64,000 nt of DNA from Curtobacterium flaccumfaciens (GTDB lineage: Bacteria > Actinomycetota > Actinomycetes > Actinomycetales > Microbacteriaceae). Positions 14,645-28,229 of the stretch are shown piece after piece. The stretch covers positions 62,001-126,000 of the forward strand of contig NZ_JABMCF010000035.1 of the NCBI RefSeq assembly GCF_013359815.1. Direction: 5' to 3'. How positions within the stretch are numbered: position 1 is the stretch's first letter; each line of letters begins with the position of its first letter. The notes beneath the pieces are model-generated. The model was given only the letters and a program-made list of their open reading frames with translations. It made no database searches and was not told the origin of the DNA. Both the position numbers and the translations under genes were made by a program.

Positions 14645-17600
14645 TTGGCTGCTGCGCCCAACGCATCCACCAACCCCAAGAACGGTCGCAACCACTCGCG
14701 ACTCTCGTTCGCCAAGATCACGGACACCCTCACGGTTCCTGATCTGCTCGCACTCCAGACGGAGAGCTTCGACTGGCTCGTCGGCAACGACGTCTGGAAG
14801 GCCCGCCTCGCCGAAGGGCAGGAGCAGGGTCGCACCGACCTCGCGCTGCACTCGGGGCTCGAGGAGATCTTCGAGGAGATCTCCCCGATCGAGGACCTCG
14901 GCGAGACCATGCAGCTCTCGTTCACCGCGCCGGAGCTCGAAGACCCGAAGTACTCGATCGACGACTGCAAGGAGCGCGGCAAGACCTACGCCGCTCCGCT
15001 GTACGTCAACGCCGAGTTCATGAACCACATGACGGGTGAGATCAAGACGCAGACGGTCTTCATGGGCGACTTCCCGCTCATGACCGAACGCGGCACGTTC
15101 ATCATCAACGGCACCGAGCGCGTCGTCGTGTCACAGCTCGTCCGTTCGCCCGGCGTGTACTTCGAGCGCCAGCAGGAGAAGACCTCCGACAAGGACATCT
15201 ACTCGGCGCGGATCATCCCGTCGCGTGGTGCCTGGCTCGAGTTCGAGATCGACAAGCGCGACCAGGTGGGCGTGCGCATCGACCGGAAGCGCAAGCAGTC
15301 CGTGACCGTCTTCCTCAAGGCCCTCGGCCTGACGAGCGAAGAGATCATGGACGAGTTCCAGGGCTTCGCGTCGATCGAGTCGACCCTCGAGAAGGACGCC
15401 GTCCTCACGAAGGAAGAGGCGCTCAAGGACATCTACCGCAAGCTCCGTCCCGGCGAGCAGGTCGCTGCCGAGGCCGCGCGTGCGCTCCTCGACAACTTCT
15501 ACTTCAACCCGAAGCGCTACGACCTGGCGAAGGTCGGCCGCTACAAGGTCAACCGCAAGCTCGGCATGGACGCCCCGCTGTCCGACTCGGTGCTCACCGT
15601 CAAGGACATCGTCGCGACGATCAAGTACCTGGTGTCGCTGCACGCTGAGCGCACCACGATCGACGGCGTCCGTGACGGCGAGCCGGTGCAGCTGCGCCTC
15701 GACGTGGACGACATCGACCACTTCGGCAACCGTCGCATCCGCGCCGTCGGCGAGCTCATCCAGAACCAGGTCCGCACGGGTCTGTCCCGCATGGAGCGCG
15801 TCGTCCGCGAGCGCATGACCACGCAGGACATCGAGGCGATCACCCCCCAGACGCTCATCAACGTGCGTCCGGTCGTCGCCGCGATCAAGGAGTTCTTCGG
15901 AACGTCCCAGCTGTCGCAGTTCATGGACCAGAACAACCCGCTCGCGGGCCTGACGCACAAGCGTCGTCTCTCGGCCCTCGGCCCGGGTGGTCTGTCCCGT
16001 GAGCGTGCCGGCGTCGAGGTCCGTGACGTCCACCCGTCGCACTACGGCCGCATGTGCCCGATCGAGACCCCGGAAGGCCCGAACATCGGCCTGATCGGTT
16101 CGCTCGCGTCGTTCGGTCGGATCAACTCCTTCGGCTTCATCGAGACCCCGTACCGTCGCGTCGTCAACGGCGAGGTCACGAAGACCATCGACTACCTCAC
16201 CGCTTCGGAAGAGGACGACTTCGTCGTCGCGCAGGCCAACGCCCCGCTGACGAACGACTTCCACTTCGCCGACGACAAGGTGCTCGTCCGCAAGAAGGGT
16301 GGCGAGGTCGAACTCGTCGCCAAGGACGAGGTCGACTACATGGACGTCTCCCCGCGCCAGATGGTGTCGGTCGCGACGTCGCTCATCCCGTTCCTCGAGC
16401 ACGACGACGCGAACCGCGCCCTCATGGGTGCGAACATGCAGCGTCAGGCTGTCCCGCTGCTCCGTTCCGAGTCGCCGCTCGTCGGTACCGGTATGGAGGG
16501 CTACACGGCCATCGACGCCGGCGACGTCGTCACCGCCGACAAGGCCGGTGTCGTCTCCGAGGTCTCGGCCGACGCCGTCACCCTGCAGCTCGACGAGGGC
16601 GGCACGCAGACCTACTACCTGCGCAAGTTCGACCGCTCCAACCAGGGCACGAGCTACAACCACCGCGTCATCGTCTCCGCAGGCGAGCGCGTGGAGCAGG
16701 GCGAGGTCATCGCCGACGGTCCCGCGACGGAGAACGGCGAGCTCGCGCTCGGCAAGAACCTCCTCGTCGCGTTCATGCCGTGGGAGGGCTACAACTACGA
16801 GGACGCGATGATCCTGTCGCAGAACCTCATCAAGGACGACACCCTCTCCTCGATCCACATCGAGGAGTACGAGGTCGACGCCCGCGACACCAAGCTCGGC
16901 AAGGAGGAGATCACCCGTGACCTCCCCAACGTCAGCCCGGACCTGCTGGCCGACCTCGACGAGCGCGGCATCATCCGCATCGGTGCCGAGGTCCGCCCCG
17001 GCGACATCCTCGTCGGCAAGGTCACGCCGAAGGGCGAGACCGAGCTGAGCGCCGAGGAGCGTCTGCTCCGTGCCATCTTCAACGAGAAGTCGCGCGAAGT
17101 CCGCGACACCTCGCTCAAGGTGCCCCACGGTGAAGAGGGCACGATCATCGGCGTCAAGGTGTTCGACTCGCAGGACGGTGACGACGAACTCGGCTCTGGT
17201 GTCAACCAGCGCGTGGTCGTCTACATCGCCCAGAAGCGCAAGATCACCGCGGGTGACAAGCTCGCCGGTCGTCACGGCAACAAGGGCGTCATCTCGACCA
17301 TCCTCCCGGTCGAGGACATGCCGTTCCTCGCCGACGGCACCCCCGTCGACATCGTCCTCAACCCGCTCGGCGTCCCCGGCCGCATGAACTTCGGCCAGGT
17401 GCTCGAGATCCACCTCGGGTGGCTCGCCAAGCAGGGCTGGAACGTCGAGGGCATCCAGGACTGGGCCGAGAACCTGCCGGAGGCAGCGCACAGCGCCGAG
17501 CCCGGCACCAAGGTCGCCACCCCGGTGTTCGACGGTGCGTACGAGCGCGAGATCGAGGGCCTCCTCGACTCGACCCTCCCGAACCGCGACGGCGAGCGCC

Positions 17601-18133
17601 TGATCGGCTCGTCCGGCAAGGCGCAGCTCTTCGACGGCCGCTCCGGCGAGCCGTTCCCGGAGCCCGTCTCGGTCGGCTACATGTACATCCTCAAGCTGCA
17701 CCACCTGGTCGACGACAAGATCCACGCGCGTTCGACCGGTCCGTACTCGATGATCACGCAGCAGCCGCTGGGTGGTAAGGCGCAGTTCGGTGGACAGCGA
17801 TTCGGTGAGATGGAGGTGTGGGCGCTCGAAGCGTACGGCGCCGCCTACGCCCTCCAGGAGCTCCTGACGATCAAGTCCGACGACATCCTCGGCCGCGTGA
17901 AGGTCTACGAGGCGATCGTCAAGGGCGAGAACATCCAGGAACCCGGCATCCCCGAGTCCTTCAAGGTCCTCATGAAGGAGATGCAGTCGCTCTGCCTGAA
18001 CGTCGAGGTCCTCTCGGCCGACGGCCAGGCGGTCAGCCTGCGCGACAACGATGACGAGGTCTTCCGCGCTGCGGAGGAGCTGGGCATCAACATCTCCTCG
18101 CGGTTCGAGTCGTCCTCTGTCGACGACATCTGA
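14645..18133 (+). CDS. rpoB: DNA-directed RNA polymerase subunit beta
   Basis: 1162-aa beta subunit of RNA polymerase, normal length for Actinomycetota. The rifampicin pocket reads [15 protein letters not shown] and [13 protein letters not shown], with the residues corresponding to E. coli D516, H526 and S531 unchanged, so a sensitive-type allele. The C-terminal clamp region with [21 protein letters not shown] is intact. The TTG at 14645 (giving [14 protein letters not shown]) is chosen because GGAGGT lies seven bases upstream and it matches the usual N-terminus of the family; an upstream in-frame GTG at 14609 has no such site. Followed by rpoC after 44 bp. Confidence 0.98.
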   Translation: MAAAPNASTNPKNGRNHSRLSFAKITDTLTVPDLLALQTESFDWLVGNDVWKARLAEGQEQGRTDLALHSGLEEIFEEISPIEDLGETMQLSFTAPELEDPKYSIDDCKERGKTYAAPLYVNAEFMNHMTGEIKTQTVFMGDFPLMTERGTFIINGTERVVVSQLVRSPGVYFERQQEKTSDKDIYSARIIPSRGAWLEFEIDKRDQVGVRIDRKRKQSVTVFLKALGLTSEEIMDEFQGFASIESTLEKDAVLTKEEALKDIYRKLRPGEQVAAEAARALLDNFYFNPKRYDLAKVGRYKVNRKLGMDAPLSDSVLTVKDIVATIKYLVSLHAERTTIDGVRDGEPVQLRLDVDDIDHFGNRRIRAVGELIQNQVRTGLSRMERVVRERMTTQDIEAITPQTLINVRPVVAAIKEFFGTSQLSQFMDQNNPLAGLTHKRRLSALGPGGLSRERAGVEVRDVHPSHYGRMCPIETPEGPNIGLIGSLASFGRINSFGFIETPYRRVVNGEVTKTIDYLTASEEDDFVVAQANAPLTNDFHFADDKVLVRKKGGEVELVAKDEVDYMDVSPRQMVSVATSLIPFLEHDDANRALMGANMQRQAVPLLRSESPLVGTGMEGYTAIDAGDVVTADKAGVVSEVSADAVTLQLDEGGTQTYYLRKFDRSNQGTSYNHRVIVSAGERVEQGEVIADGPATENGELALGKNLLVAFMPWEGYNYEDAMILSQNLIKDDTLSSIHIEEYEVDARDTKLGKEEITRDLPNVSPDLLADLDERGIIRIGAEVRPGDILVGKVTPKGETELSAEERLLRAIFNEKSREVRDTSLKVPHGEEGTIIGVKVFDSQDGDDELGSGVNQRVVVYIAQKRKITAGDKLAGRHGNKGVISTILPVEDMPFLADGTPVDIVLNPLGVPGRMNFGQVLEIHLGWLAKQGWNVEGIQDWAENLPEAAHSAEPGTKVATPVFDGAYEREIEGLLDSTLPNRDGERLIGSSGKAQLFDGRSGEPFPEPVSVGYMYILKLHHLVDDKIHARSTGPYSMITQQPLGGKAQFGGQRFGEMEVWALEAYGAAYALQELLTIKSDDILGRVKVYEAIVKGENIQEPGIPESFKVLMKEMQSLCLNVEVLSADGQAVSLRDNDDEVFRAAEELGINISSRFESSSVDDI

Positions 18134-18177
18134 TCCCGCCCGTACATCGAAGCCTGAATCAGCAAGAGAGAAGAACA

Positions 18178-22059
<3,882 letters not shown>

Positions 22060-22074
22060 GCCTGATGTGATCCC

Positions 22075-22112
22075 ACGAAGGCCCCGTCTCCGCAAGGAGG
22101 CGGGGCCTTCGT
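22075..22112 (+). terminator. rpoBC intrinsic terminator
   Basis: ACGAAGGCCCCGTCTCC (22075-22091), GCAA tetraloop, GGAGGCGGGGCCTTCGT (22096-22112): a 17-bp stem with a single G-T wobble. It sits 15 bp after the rpoC stop. Confidence 0.92.
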
Positions 22113-22131
22113 CGTGTCGTCACCGCGTGAC

Positions 22132-22173
22132 GGCCTGGAGGCGCGGTGCGGGGCCGCCACGGGCCTCCCGTCC
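22132..22173. repeat. palindromic intergenic repeat, complete copy 2
   Basis: Right arm GCCACGGGCCTCCCGTCC (22156-22173) is the exact complement of the arm at 6742-6759. The left arm (22132-22149) has drifted, pairing at 13 of 18 positions. Loop 6 nt, total 42 bp, between the rpoC terminator and the VOC gene. Confidence 0.75.
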
Positions 22174-22188
22174 GCCGTGGGGTCGCGG

Positions 22189-22584
22189 CTAGAGCGCGCG
22201 GCCCGCGCCGTTGTCGCGGCCGGAACCGCGTCCGGTCTCGTCGACCAGCGAGAACAGGCTCAGCACGTTGCCGTCGGGGTCGCGGACGTCGAACCAGTCG
22301 ACGGCCCCGTCGACGCACTCGACGGGGCCGATGTCGATGCCGAGCGCGCCGATGCGTGCGTGCTGCGCGGCGACGTCGTCGACGCCGAAGCGGACGCTGA
22401 CCGGGTTCTCCTCGGCCTGTTCGTCGACGTAGAGCTGGATCCAGATGCCGCCGACCTCGTACTCGGCGACGCCGTCCTCGGGCTCGAGGTCCGGCTCGGT
22501 GCGCTCGAAGACCGCGCCGTACCAGAGGCAGGACGCCTCGATGTCGCTGACGGGCAACCCCACGGTCACGCTCGTGATGTCCAT
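22189..22584 (-). CDS. VOC family (glyoxalase/bleomycin resistance-like) protein
   Basis: 131-aa vicinal-oxygen-chelate domain protein. It shows two beta-alpha-beta-beta-beta units: ITSVTVGLPVSDIEASCLWYGAVF near the N-terminus and VSVRFGVDDVAAQHARIGALG in the middle, ending with VDWFDVRDPDGNVLSLFSLV, where the final Glu/Asp metal-ligand strand would lie. Members may be lyases, dioxygenases or resistance proteins, so the activity is open. The start is the ATG at 22584; the gene is transcribed against rpoBC and stands alone. Confidence 0.9.
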   Translation of the reverse strand: MDITSVTVGLPVSDIEASCLWYGAVFERTEPDLEPEDGVAEYEVGGIWIQLYVDEQAEENPVSVRFGVDDVAAQHARIGALGIDIGPVECVDGAVDWFDVRDPDGNVLSLFSLVDETGRGSGRDNGAGRAL

Positions 22585-22985
22585 GACTCATCATGTGCCC
22601 GGGTGGGGGCGCACGTCGAGAGGGATTCCGCGGTGCCGCGCTGTCCGGCCCGCGTCGGACGGCGGCCCCGTTCCTCCACACCCCCGTGAGACGCCGACGT
22701 TCTCCACGGACTGCGCGCCAGGACTCCGCGGTCTTTGCGGGGTCCGGGAGGCTGGCGAACATGCACCCTCCGACGACCACCGCGAACCGGCCGAAGCGTC
22801 CCCCGGACCGGGGCCGAACCGGTCGTGGACCCCAGTTTTGGGTGCAGCCGGACCCCCTCCGCCCCCTCTTTCTGGGACTGCGGTCGGCGAGGGCCCCAGA
22901 AGTAGCGTGGTCGGGCGCCACATCCCTGGTGGCGCATCACCCGACGACGTCTCGCCGTGCGCGAGTCCAAGGAGGCACGGGACTC
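22585..22985. other. 401-bp gap before the pilus operon
   Basis: No gene is seen. It must hold divergent promoters for the VOC gene and pilB. A 7-bp inverted repeat, TTCTGGG (22870-22876) and CCCAGAA (22895-22901), and a CCCA-GTTT-TGGG motif (22832-22843) are the only structures I notice. No convincing -35/-10 pair for pilB was found. Confidence 0.5.
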
Positions 22986-24653
22986 ATGGCGACCCTGTCC
23001 GAGATCCTCATCCTGAACGGCGCCCTGCCCATCGAGCACCTCGATGCGATGACGGGTGACGAGGACCTCGACGAGCGCGCCATCCGCGGCCTGGTCGACC
23101 AGGGCGTCGTGAGCGAGGCCCAGTTCATCACCGCCCGGGCCGCGTCGAACAACTCACGCACCGTCCCGCTGAGCGACTACCCCGTCGACGGCACCGCGGT
23201 GTCGATCCTGCCGGCGGCCCTGTGCCGGCGCCACGGCGTGCTCGGCGTCGGGTTCGAGGGCGACCTGCTCATCCTCGCGATGGTGAACCCCACGAACGTG
23301 CTCGCCATCGACGACGCCCGGACGGCATCCGGTCGCGCGATCAAGCCGCTGCAGGTCGAGGAGCGTGACCTCGTCGCTGCCCTCGACCGGTACCTGCGCG
23401 CCGACGACGAGCTGAACGACCTGACGTCGTCGCTCGAGGAAGAAGCGTCGACGACCTCGAAGGCGCAGGTCGACATCGCCGACGGCGCCCTCGACGACGT
23501 CCCGATCGTCCGCTTCGTGAACCTGCTCGTGTCGCAGGCCATCCAGGACCACGCGTCGGACATCCACATCGAGCCCGGCGAGCACGAGGTCCGGATCCGG
23601 TACCGCATCGACGGCGTGCTGCACGAGATGGCGCCGGCGCCGAAGAACATCCAGAACGGCGTGATCAGCCGCCTGAAGATCATGAGCGACATCGACATCG
23701 CCGAGCGTCGCAAGCCGCAGGACGGCCGCATGTCCGTGCGGCACGGCGGCCGGCAGATCGACCTCCGCGTCGCGACGCTGCCCACCGTGTGGGGCGAGAA
23801 GGTCGTCATGCGGATCCTCGACAACACGAACACCTCGCTGACCCTCAAGGACCTCAACCTCCTCGAGCAGAACTTCCAGGCGTACCAGCGGTCGTACTCG
23901 AAGCCCTACGGCATGATCCTGGTCACCGGCCCCACCGGTTCGGGCAAGTCGACGACGCTGTACACGACCCTCAACGCCGTGGCGAAGCCCGAGATCAACG
24001 TCATCACGGTGGAGGACCCGGTCGAGTACCGGATGGCCGGCATCAACCAGGTGCAGGTCAACCCGAAGGCCGGCCTGACGTTCGCCTCCGCGCTCCGCTC
24101 GATCCTCCGGTCCGACCCCGACGTCGTGCTGCTCGGTGAGATCCGCGACCACGAGACCGCCCAGATCGCGATCGAGGCGTCGCTGACCGGGCACCTCGTG
24201 CTCTCGACCCTGCACACCAACGACGCCCCGTCGGCCGTGACCCGCCTGACCGAGATGGACATCGAGCCGTTCCTGGTCGGGTCCGCCCTCGACTCCGTCG
24301 TCGCCCAGCGCCTCGCACGACGGCTGTGCGACCGGTGCAAGGCGCCCGCCGTGTACGAGATCGAGCAGCTCCGGGCGCTCGGGTTCCTGGCCCCCGGCGA
24401 CGAGATGCCGGCGTTCTTCGCCCCGGTCGGCTGCGCCGTCTGCTCGAACACCGGGTACCGCGGCCGCATCGCCCTGCACGAGGTCATGACCGTGACCGAG
24501 GAGATCGAGCGGCTCGCCGTCGGTCGTGCCTCGAGCGCGGAGATCAGCCGCGTCGCCCAGCAGCAGGGCATGCTCACGCTCCGCCAGGACGGCTTCGAGA
24601 AGGTCAAGCTCGGCATGACGAGCGTCGACGAGATCCTGCGCGTCGTCGCGTGA
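22986..24653 (+). CDS. pilB: type IV pilus assembly ATPase PilB (GspE family)
   Basis: 555-aa hexameric cytoplasmic ATPase that powers pilus extension. It has a short GspE-like N-terminal domain (about 1-140), then the secretion-ATPase core: DHASDIHIEPGE (about 195), Walker A GPTGSGKST (about 320), the Asp box ITVEDPVEYR, Walker B LRSDPDVVLLGEIRD (about 375-390) and the His box LSTLHTNDAPSA. The tetra-cysteine zinc motif CDRCKAP and CAVCSNTGYRGR of PilB-type ATPases is present. ATG at 22986 has AAGGAGG ten bases upstream. First gene of the pilus operon. Confidence 0.95.
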   Translation: MATLSEILILNGALPIEHLDAMTGDEDLDERAIRGLVDQGVVSEAQFITARAASNNSRTVPLSDYPVDGTAVSILPAALCRRHGVLGVGFEGDLLILAMVNPTNVLAIDDARTASGRAIKPLQVEERDLVAALDRYLRADDELNDLTSSLEEEASTTSKAQVDIADGALDDVPIVRFVNLLVSQAIQDHASDIHIEPGEHEVRIRYRIDGVLHEMAPAPKNIQNGVISRLKIMSDIDIAERRKPQDGRMSVRHGGRQIDLRVATLPTVWGEKVVMRILDNTNTSLTLKDLNLLEQNFQAYQRSYSKPYGMILVTGPTGSGKSTTLYTTLNAVAKPEINVITVEDPVEYRMAGINQVQVNPKAGLTFASALRSILRSDPDVVLLGEIRDHETAQIAIEASLTGHLVLSTLHTNDAPSAVTRLTEMDIEPFLVGSALDSVVAQRLARRLCDRCKAPAVYEIEQLRALGFLAPGDEMPAFFAPVGCAVCSNTGYRGRIALHEVMTVTEEIERLAVGRASSAEISRVAQQQGMLTLRQDGFEKVKLGMTSVDEILRVVA

Positions 24654-24673
24654 CCGGGGAACAGGACGAGCAG

Positions 24674-26272
24674 ATGACCGACTCCGTGTACGACATCACC
24701 ATGCCCGGCGACGAGCCCGTCGCCGGATGGCACCCCGGCACCCCGGGCGCCGAGGTCGGCTCGCGCCGTGCCGCGCGTCTGGCCGCAGCCAAGGCCGCCT
24801 CGCCCGAGCAGGTCTACGACCTGACGGACGACTCGGCGGTGTGGCCCGCGCCCACCGGCACGGCCGTGGCGAGCCCGGTTGCCGGGCCCGTGGGTGGTCC
24901 GGTCGCTGCGCCCGTGGCGCAGTCCGCCACCGCTCCGGCGACGCCGCCTGCCGCGGTGCCGTCGTCGACGGCCACCTACGGGTACGCCGAGCCCGCGACC
25001 CAGCAGCTGCCGGCCATCGCCTACAGCGGCGCCCACCACGCCGCACCGGCGGCACCCACTCCGGTTCCCGCCCCCGCCGCGGCATCGGCAGGTGACATCG
25101 ACTTCGCCCGGCACGCACGTGAGGTCGCCGACCCCGACCTCATCACCGCACTCGCACAGGTCGTCTACCAGGGGGCCTCCGACCTGCACATCACGGCCGA
25201 CGCCCCGCCCACCGTCCGCGTCGACGGCTCGCTCCGGCCGGCCGTGCCCGGAGGCGCGTGGTCGCGTGGCAAGGTCATCGCGGCACTCAAGACGCTGCTG
25301 TCCGTCGAACAGGCCGGGCAGTTCGACCACGACCAGGAACTCGACTTCGCGTACTCGCTGTCGCCGGAGTACCGCTTCCGCGTGAACTACTACCAGCAGC
25401 GCGGCAACTGGGGCGCCGCGTTCCGCATCATCCCCACCAGGATCAAGACGCTCAAGCAGCTCGGCATCCCCGCGCACGTCGGTGACTTCGCCGGCCTGCC
25501 CCGTGGACTAGTCCTCGTCACCGGCCCGACCGGGTCGGGCAAGTCGACCACCCTCGCGGCGCTCATCGACCTGGTCAACGAGAGCCGTGCCGACCACATC
25601 GTCACGGTCGAGGACCCGATCGAGTTCATGCACGACCACAAGCGGTCGATCATCAACCAGCGCGAGGTCGGCGCCGACACCCACTCCTTCGCCTCGGCGC
25701 TCAAGCACGTGCTGCGGCAGGACCCCGACGTCATCCTGATCGGTGAGCTCCGGGACCTCGAGACCATCTCCGTCGCGCTGACCGCCGCCGAGACCGGCCA
25801 CCTGGTGTTCGCCACCCTGCACACGCAGAGCGCCCCCGGCACGATCGACCGCGTCATCGACGTCTTCCCGCCGCACCAGCAGGGGCAGATCCGCACCCAG
25901 CTCGCCGCCACCCTGCAGGGTGTCGTCTGCCAGACCCTCGTCCCGAAGGCCAACGGCGTCGGCCGGGTCGTCGCCACCGAGATCATGACGATCACCCCGG
26001 CCATCGGCAACCTCATCCGCGAGGGCAAGACCTACCAGATCACCTCCGCCATGCAGGCCGGCCGTGACCTCGGCATGCACACCATGGACCAGGACCTCGC
26101 CGAACTGGTCAACGTCGGCACCATCTCGCGCAAGGCCGCGATGGAGAAGGTGCACGACGAAGAGGGCTTCGACCGGCTCGTCCAGCGCGTCGAGTCCCCG
26201 TCCGACTCCTCGGCCGCCGCGATCGCCGCCAGCGGCATCGACTTCGGCGACAAGTTCTCCGGAGGCTACTGA
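24674..26272 (+). CDS. pilT: type IV pilus retraction ATPase PilT-like, with long N-terminal linker
   Basis: 532-aa ATPase expected to depolymerise the pilus. Residues about 150-490 are a PilT core: GASDLHITADAPPTVRVDG, Walker A GPTGSGKSTT, TVEDPIEFMH, Walker B LRQDPDVILIGELRD, FATLHTQSAPGTIDRVIDVFP and the PilT-type AIGNLIREGKTYQI. PilT is normally about 350 aa; here the first 140 or so residues are an Ala/Pro/Val-rich, apparently unstructured region. The ATG at 24674 has AGGA seven bases before it; GTG at 24650, overlapping the pilB stop, is an alternative start. Stop overlaps pilC (TGATG). Confidence 0.9.
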   Translation: MTDSVYDITMPGDEPVAGWHPGTPGAEVGSRRAARLAAAKAASPEQVYDLTDDSAVWPAPTGTAVASPVAGPVGGPVAAPVAQSATAPATPPAAVPSSTATYGYAEPATQQLPAIAYSGAHHAAPAAPTPVPAPAAASAGDIDFARHAREVADPDLITALAQVVYQGASDLHITADAPPTVRVDGSLRPAVPGGAWSRGKVIAALKTLLSVEQAGQFDHDQELDFAYSLSPEYRFRVNYYQQRGNWGAAFRIIPTRIKTLKQLGIPAHVGDFAGLPRGLVLVTGPTGSGKSTTLAALIDLVNESRADHIVTVEDPIEFMHDHKRSIINQREVGADTHSFASALKHVLRQDPDVILIGELRDLETISVALTAAETGHLVFATLHTQSAPGTIDRVIDVFPPHQQGQIRTQLAATLQGVVCQTLVPKANGVGRVVATEIMTITPAIGNLIREGKTYQITSAMQAGRDLGMHTMDQDLAELVNVGTISRKAAMEKVHDEEGFDRLVQRVESPSDSSAAAIAASGIDFGDKFSGGY

Positions 26273-27504
26273 TGTCACTCGCGTTCGACTACCGCGGGCG
26301 TGACGGCGCCGGCAAGCTCGTCAAGGGCCGCCTCGACGCCGCGTCCGAGGGAGCCGTCGTCCAGCGCCTCCGGGGGATGGGCGTCTCACCGATCGCCATC
26401 ACCGAGGCCAAGGCCGGCACCGGGCTCCAGACCGAGATCAAGATCCCCGGGTTCGAGAAGGGCGTCGGCCTCAAGGACCTCGCGATCATGTCGCGACAGG
26501 CCTCGACGATGCTCACCTCGGGGCTCTCGCTCCTGCGGACCCTGACGATCCTGTCCGACCAGACCGAGAACAAGAAGCTCAAGGACATCCTCGGCAAGGT
26601 CCGCGACGACGTCGAGCGCGGCGTCTCGTTCTCCGACGCCGTCGCGAAGTACCCGGTCGACTTCCCGCCGATCATGATCAACATGATCCGTGCAGGGGAG
26701 ACCGGCGGGTTCCTCGACCAGGCCATGGACTCCATCGCCACGAACTTCGAGAAGGAGCACAAGCTCCGCTCGACGATCAAGTCGGCGATGACCTACCCGG
26801 TGGTCGTGCTCGTGATGTCGCTGGTGGCGGTCGCCATCATGCTCATCTTCATCGTCCCGATCTTCCAGGACATGTTCTCGTCGCTCGGCGGCACGCTCCC
26901 GCTGCCGACGCAGATCCTCGTGACGCTGTCACACGCCATGCGGTACGTCGCGATCCCACTCGCGATCGTCGTCGTGCTGGCGTGGCTGTGGTGGCGAGCG
27001 AACAAGAACACCGAACGCGTCCGAGCGTTCATCGATCCGATCACCCTGAAACTGCCGGTCTTCGGCCCGCTGCAGAAGAAGATCGTCATTGCTCGGTTCG
27101 CTCGCAACTTCTCGAACATGATCGGCGCCGGTGTTCCCATTCTGCAGGCATTGCGGATCGTCGGGGAAGTGTCGAACAACTTCGTCGTGAAGCGCGCGCT
27201 CGACAATGTCGCAGAGGCGGTGCGGAAAGGTGAATCAATCGCGGTGCCGCTCGCCGCGCAATCGGTTTTCCCGGCAATGGTGACACAGATGGTCGCGGTC
27301 GGTGAAGACGCCGGTTCCCTCGAGATCATGCTCGAGAAGATCGCGGTGTTCTACGACGCCGAAGTCGAGGCGACCACCGACGCCCTCACCTCGCTGATCG
27401 AGCCGCTGCTCATCGCGTTCCTGGGGGTGGTGGTGGGCGGGATGATCATCGCGCTCTACATGCCGATCTTCCAGATCACCAACGTCGTGCAGAACGCTTC
27501 CTAG
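26272..27504 (+). CDS. pilC: type IV pilus inner-membrane platform protein PilC (GspF family)
   Basis: 410-aa polytopic membrane protein on which PilB and PilT act. Two repeated GspF cytoplasmic domains are visible (about 70-190: LAIMSRQASTMLTSGLSLL to IRAGETGGFLDQAM; about 270-390: ARNFSNMIGAGVPILQAL to VAVGEDAGSLEIMLEKI), each with the family A-x-G-E-x-x-G pattern, plus membrane segments near 170-190, 220-240 and at the C-terminus (ALLIAFLGVVVGGMIIALYM region). ATG at 26272 shares its A with the pilT stop. Codons around 27080-27290 are noticeably less GC-rich than the flanks. Confidence 0.95.
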   Translation: MSLAFDYRGRDGAGKLVKGRLDAASEGAVVQRLRGMGVSPIAITEAKAGTGLQTEIKIPGFEKGVGLKDLAIMSRQASTMLTSGLSLLRTLTILSDQTENKKLKDILGKVRDDVERGVSFSDAVAKYPVDFPPIMINMIRAGETGGFLDQAMDSIATNFEKEHKLRSTIKSAMTYPVVVLVMSLVAVAIMLIFIVPIFQDMFSSLGGTLPLPTQILVTLSHAMRYVAIPLAIVVVLAWLWWRANKNTERVRAFIDPITLKLPVFGPLQKKIVIARFARNFSNMIGAGVPILQALRIVGEVSNNFVVKRALDNVAEAVRKGESIAVPLAAQSVFPAMVTQMVAVGEDAGSLEIMLEKIAVFYDAEVEATTDALTSLIEPLLIAFLGVVVGGMIIALYMPIFQITNVVQNAS

Positions 27505-27510
27505 CCATTC

Positions 27511-27566
27511 CACCCCCATGCGGGGGCATTGTCGATATCGACCCTCCCCCGCACTGGGGGTGTTTT
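27511..27566 (+). terminator. nested hairpin / terminator between pilC and pilA
   Basis: CACCCCCATGCGGGGG (27511-27526) pairs with CCCCCGCACTGGGGGTG (27546-27562) apart from one bulged base. The perfect palindrome GTCGATATCGAC (27531-27542) lies in the loop, and TTTT follows at 27563. It could end the pilBTC message or lower read-through into pilA. Each CCCCC/GGGGG half can also fold alone. Confidence 0.7.
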
Positions 27567-27594
27567 GTGCCCAGCATGGCCCCCGTTCTCGGGA

Positions 27595-27623
27595 TTGGCC
27601 GCTCGATGTGTCCCCAATACGCT
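27595..27623 (+). promoter_or_regulatory. candidate pilA promoter
   Basis: TTGGCC (27595-27600), a 17-bp spacer and TACGCT (27618-27623) lie just after the hairpin and about 65 bp before the pilin ATG. A separate promoter would suit the need for far more pilin than assembly proteins. Confidence 0.45.
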
Positions 27624-27689
27624 GATCTGCGGCGGCCGAGCAAGCCCCGAAATCATTTCCCCGACATTCCCCGCAGAATGGAAACAACC

Positions 27690-28151
27690 ATGTACTTCGC
27701 TCTCATGGGCAAGCTCGACGCTCGCCGCAAGGGTCTCCTGAAGGACGGCGAGAAGGGCTTCACGCTCATCGAGCTCCTCGTCGTCGTCATCATCATCGGC
27801 ATCCTCGCCGCGATCGCCATCCCGGTGTACATCGGCGTGCAGAACAACGCGAAGGACTCGGCAGTCAAGTCCGACGTCACCAACGCGAAGACCGCCGTGG
27901 TGAGCATCGCGACGAACGGCGACGGAACGTTCCCCGCCGACAAGACGGACATCACGACCGCTGACTACAAGAAGGCGGGCACGACCGTGGGCGGCGACAC
28001 GACCCTCGTCTACACGGCCAACGCGGACAAGACCGCCTTCTGCATCCAGGGCACGAGCAAGGCCACCTCGAAGACGTTCGCTGCCACGGACTCGGCGGGT
28101 GTGGCTGAGGGCACCTGCGCTGCGGGCGTCTTCACGAAGAAGACCCCGTAA
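27690..28151 (+). CDS. pilA: type IV major prepilin
   Basis: 153-aa prepilin. The class III signal is complete: a basic leader (RRKGLLKDGEKG), cleavage after Gly and mature FTLIELLVVVI with Phe+1 and Glu+5, then the hydrophobic alpha-1 helix IGILAAIAIPVYIGVQNNA. The globular part is small and Thr/Lys/Ala-rich, with two C-terminal Cys (FCIQG and GTCAAG) that should form the D-region disulfide. ATG at 27690 follows GGAAA by five bases; ATG 27678 and 27705 are possible. Its place behind a terminator-like hairpin and its own promoter mark it as the main pilin. Confidence 0.93.
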   Translation: MYFALMGKLDARRKGLLKDGEKGFTLIELLVVVIIIGILAAIAIPVYIGVQNNAKDSAVKSDVTNAKTAVVSIATNGDGTFPADKTDITTADYKKAGTTVGGDTTLVYTANADKTAFCIQGTSKATSKTFAATDSAGVAEGTCAAGVFTKKTP

Positions 28152-28229
28152 CACCACCGTCAGGGTGGACGTTGACCTGTGGGTCACCGTCCGCCCTGAT
28201 GTACTTCCACTCCGGCCAGAAGGGACGCC

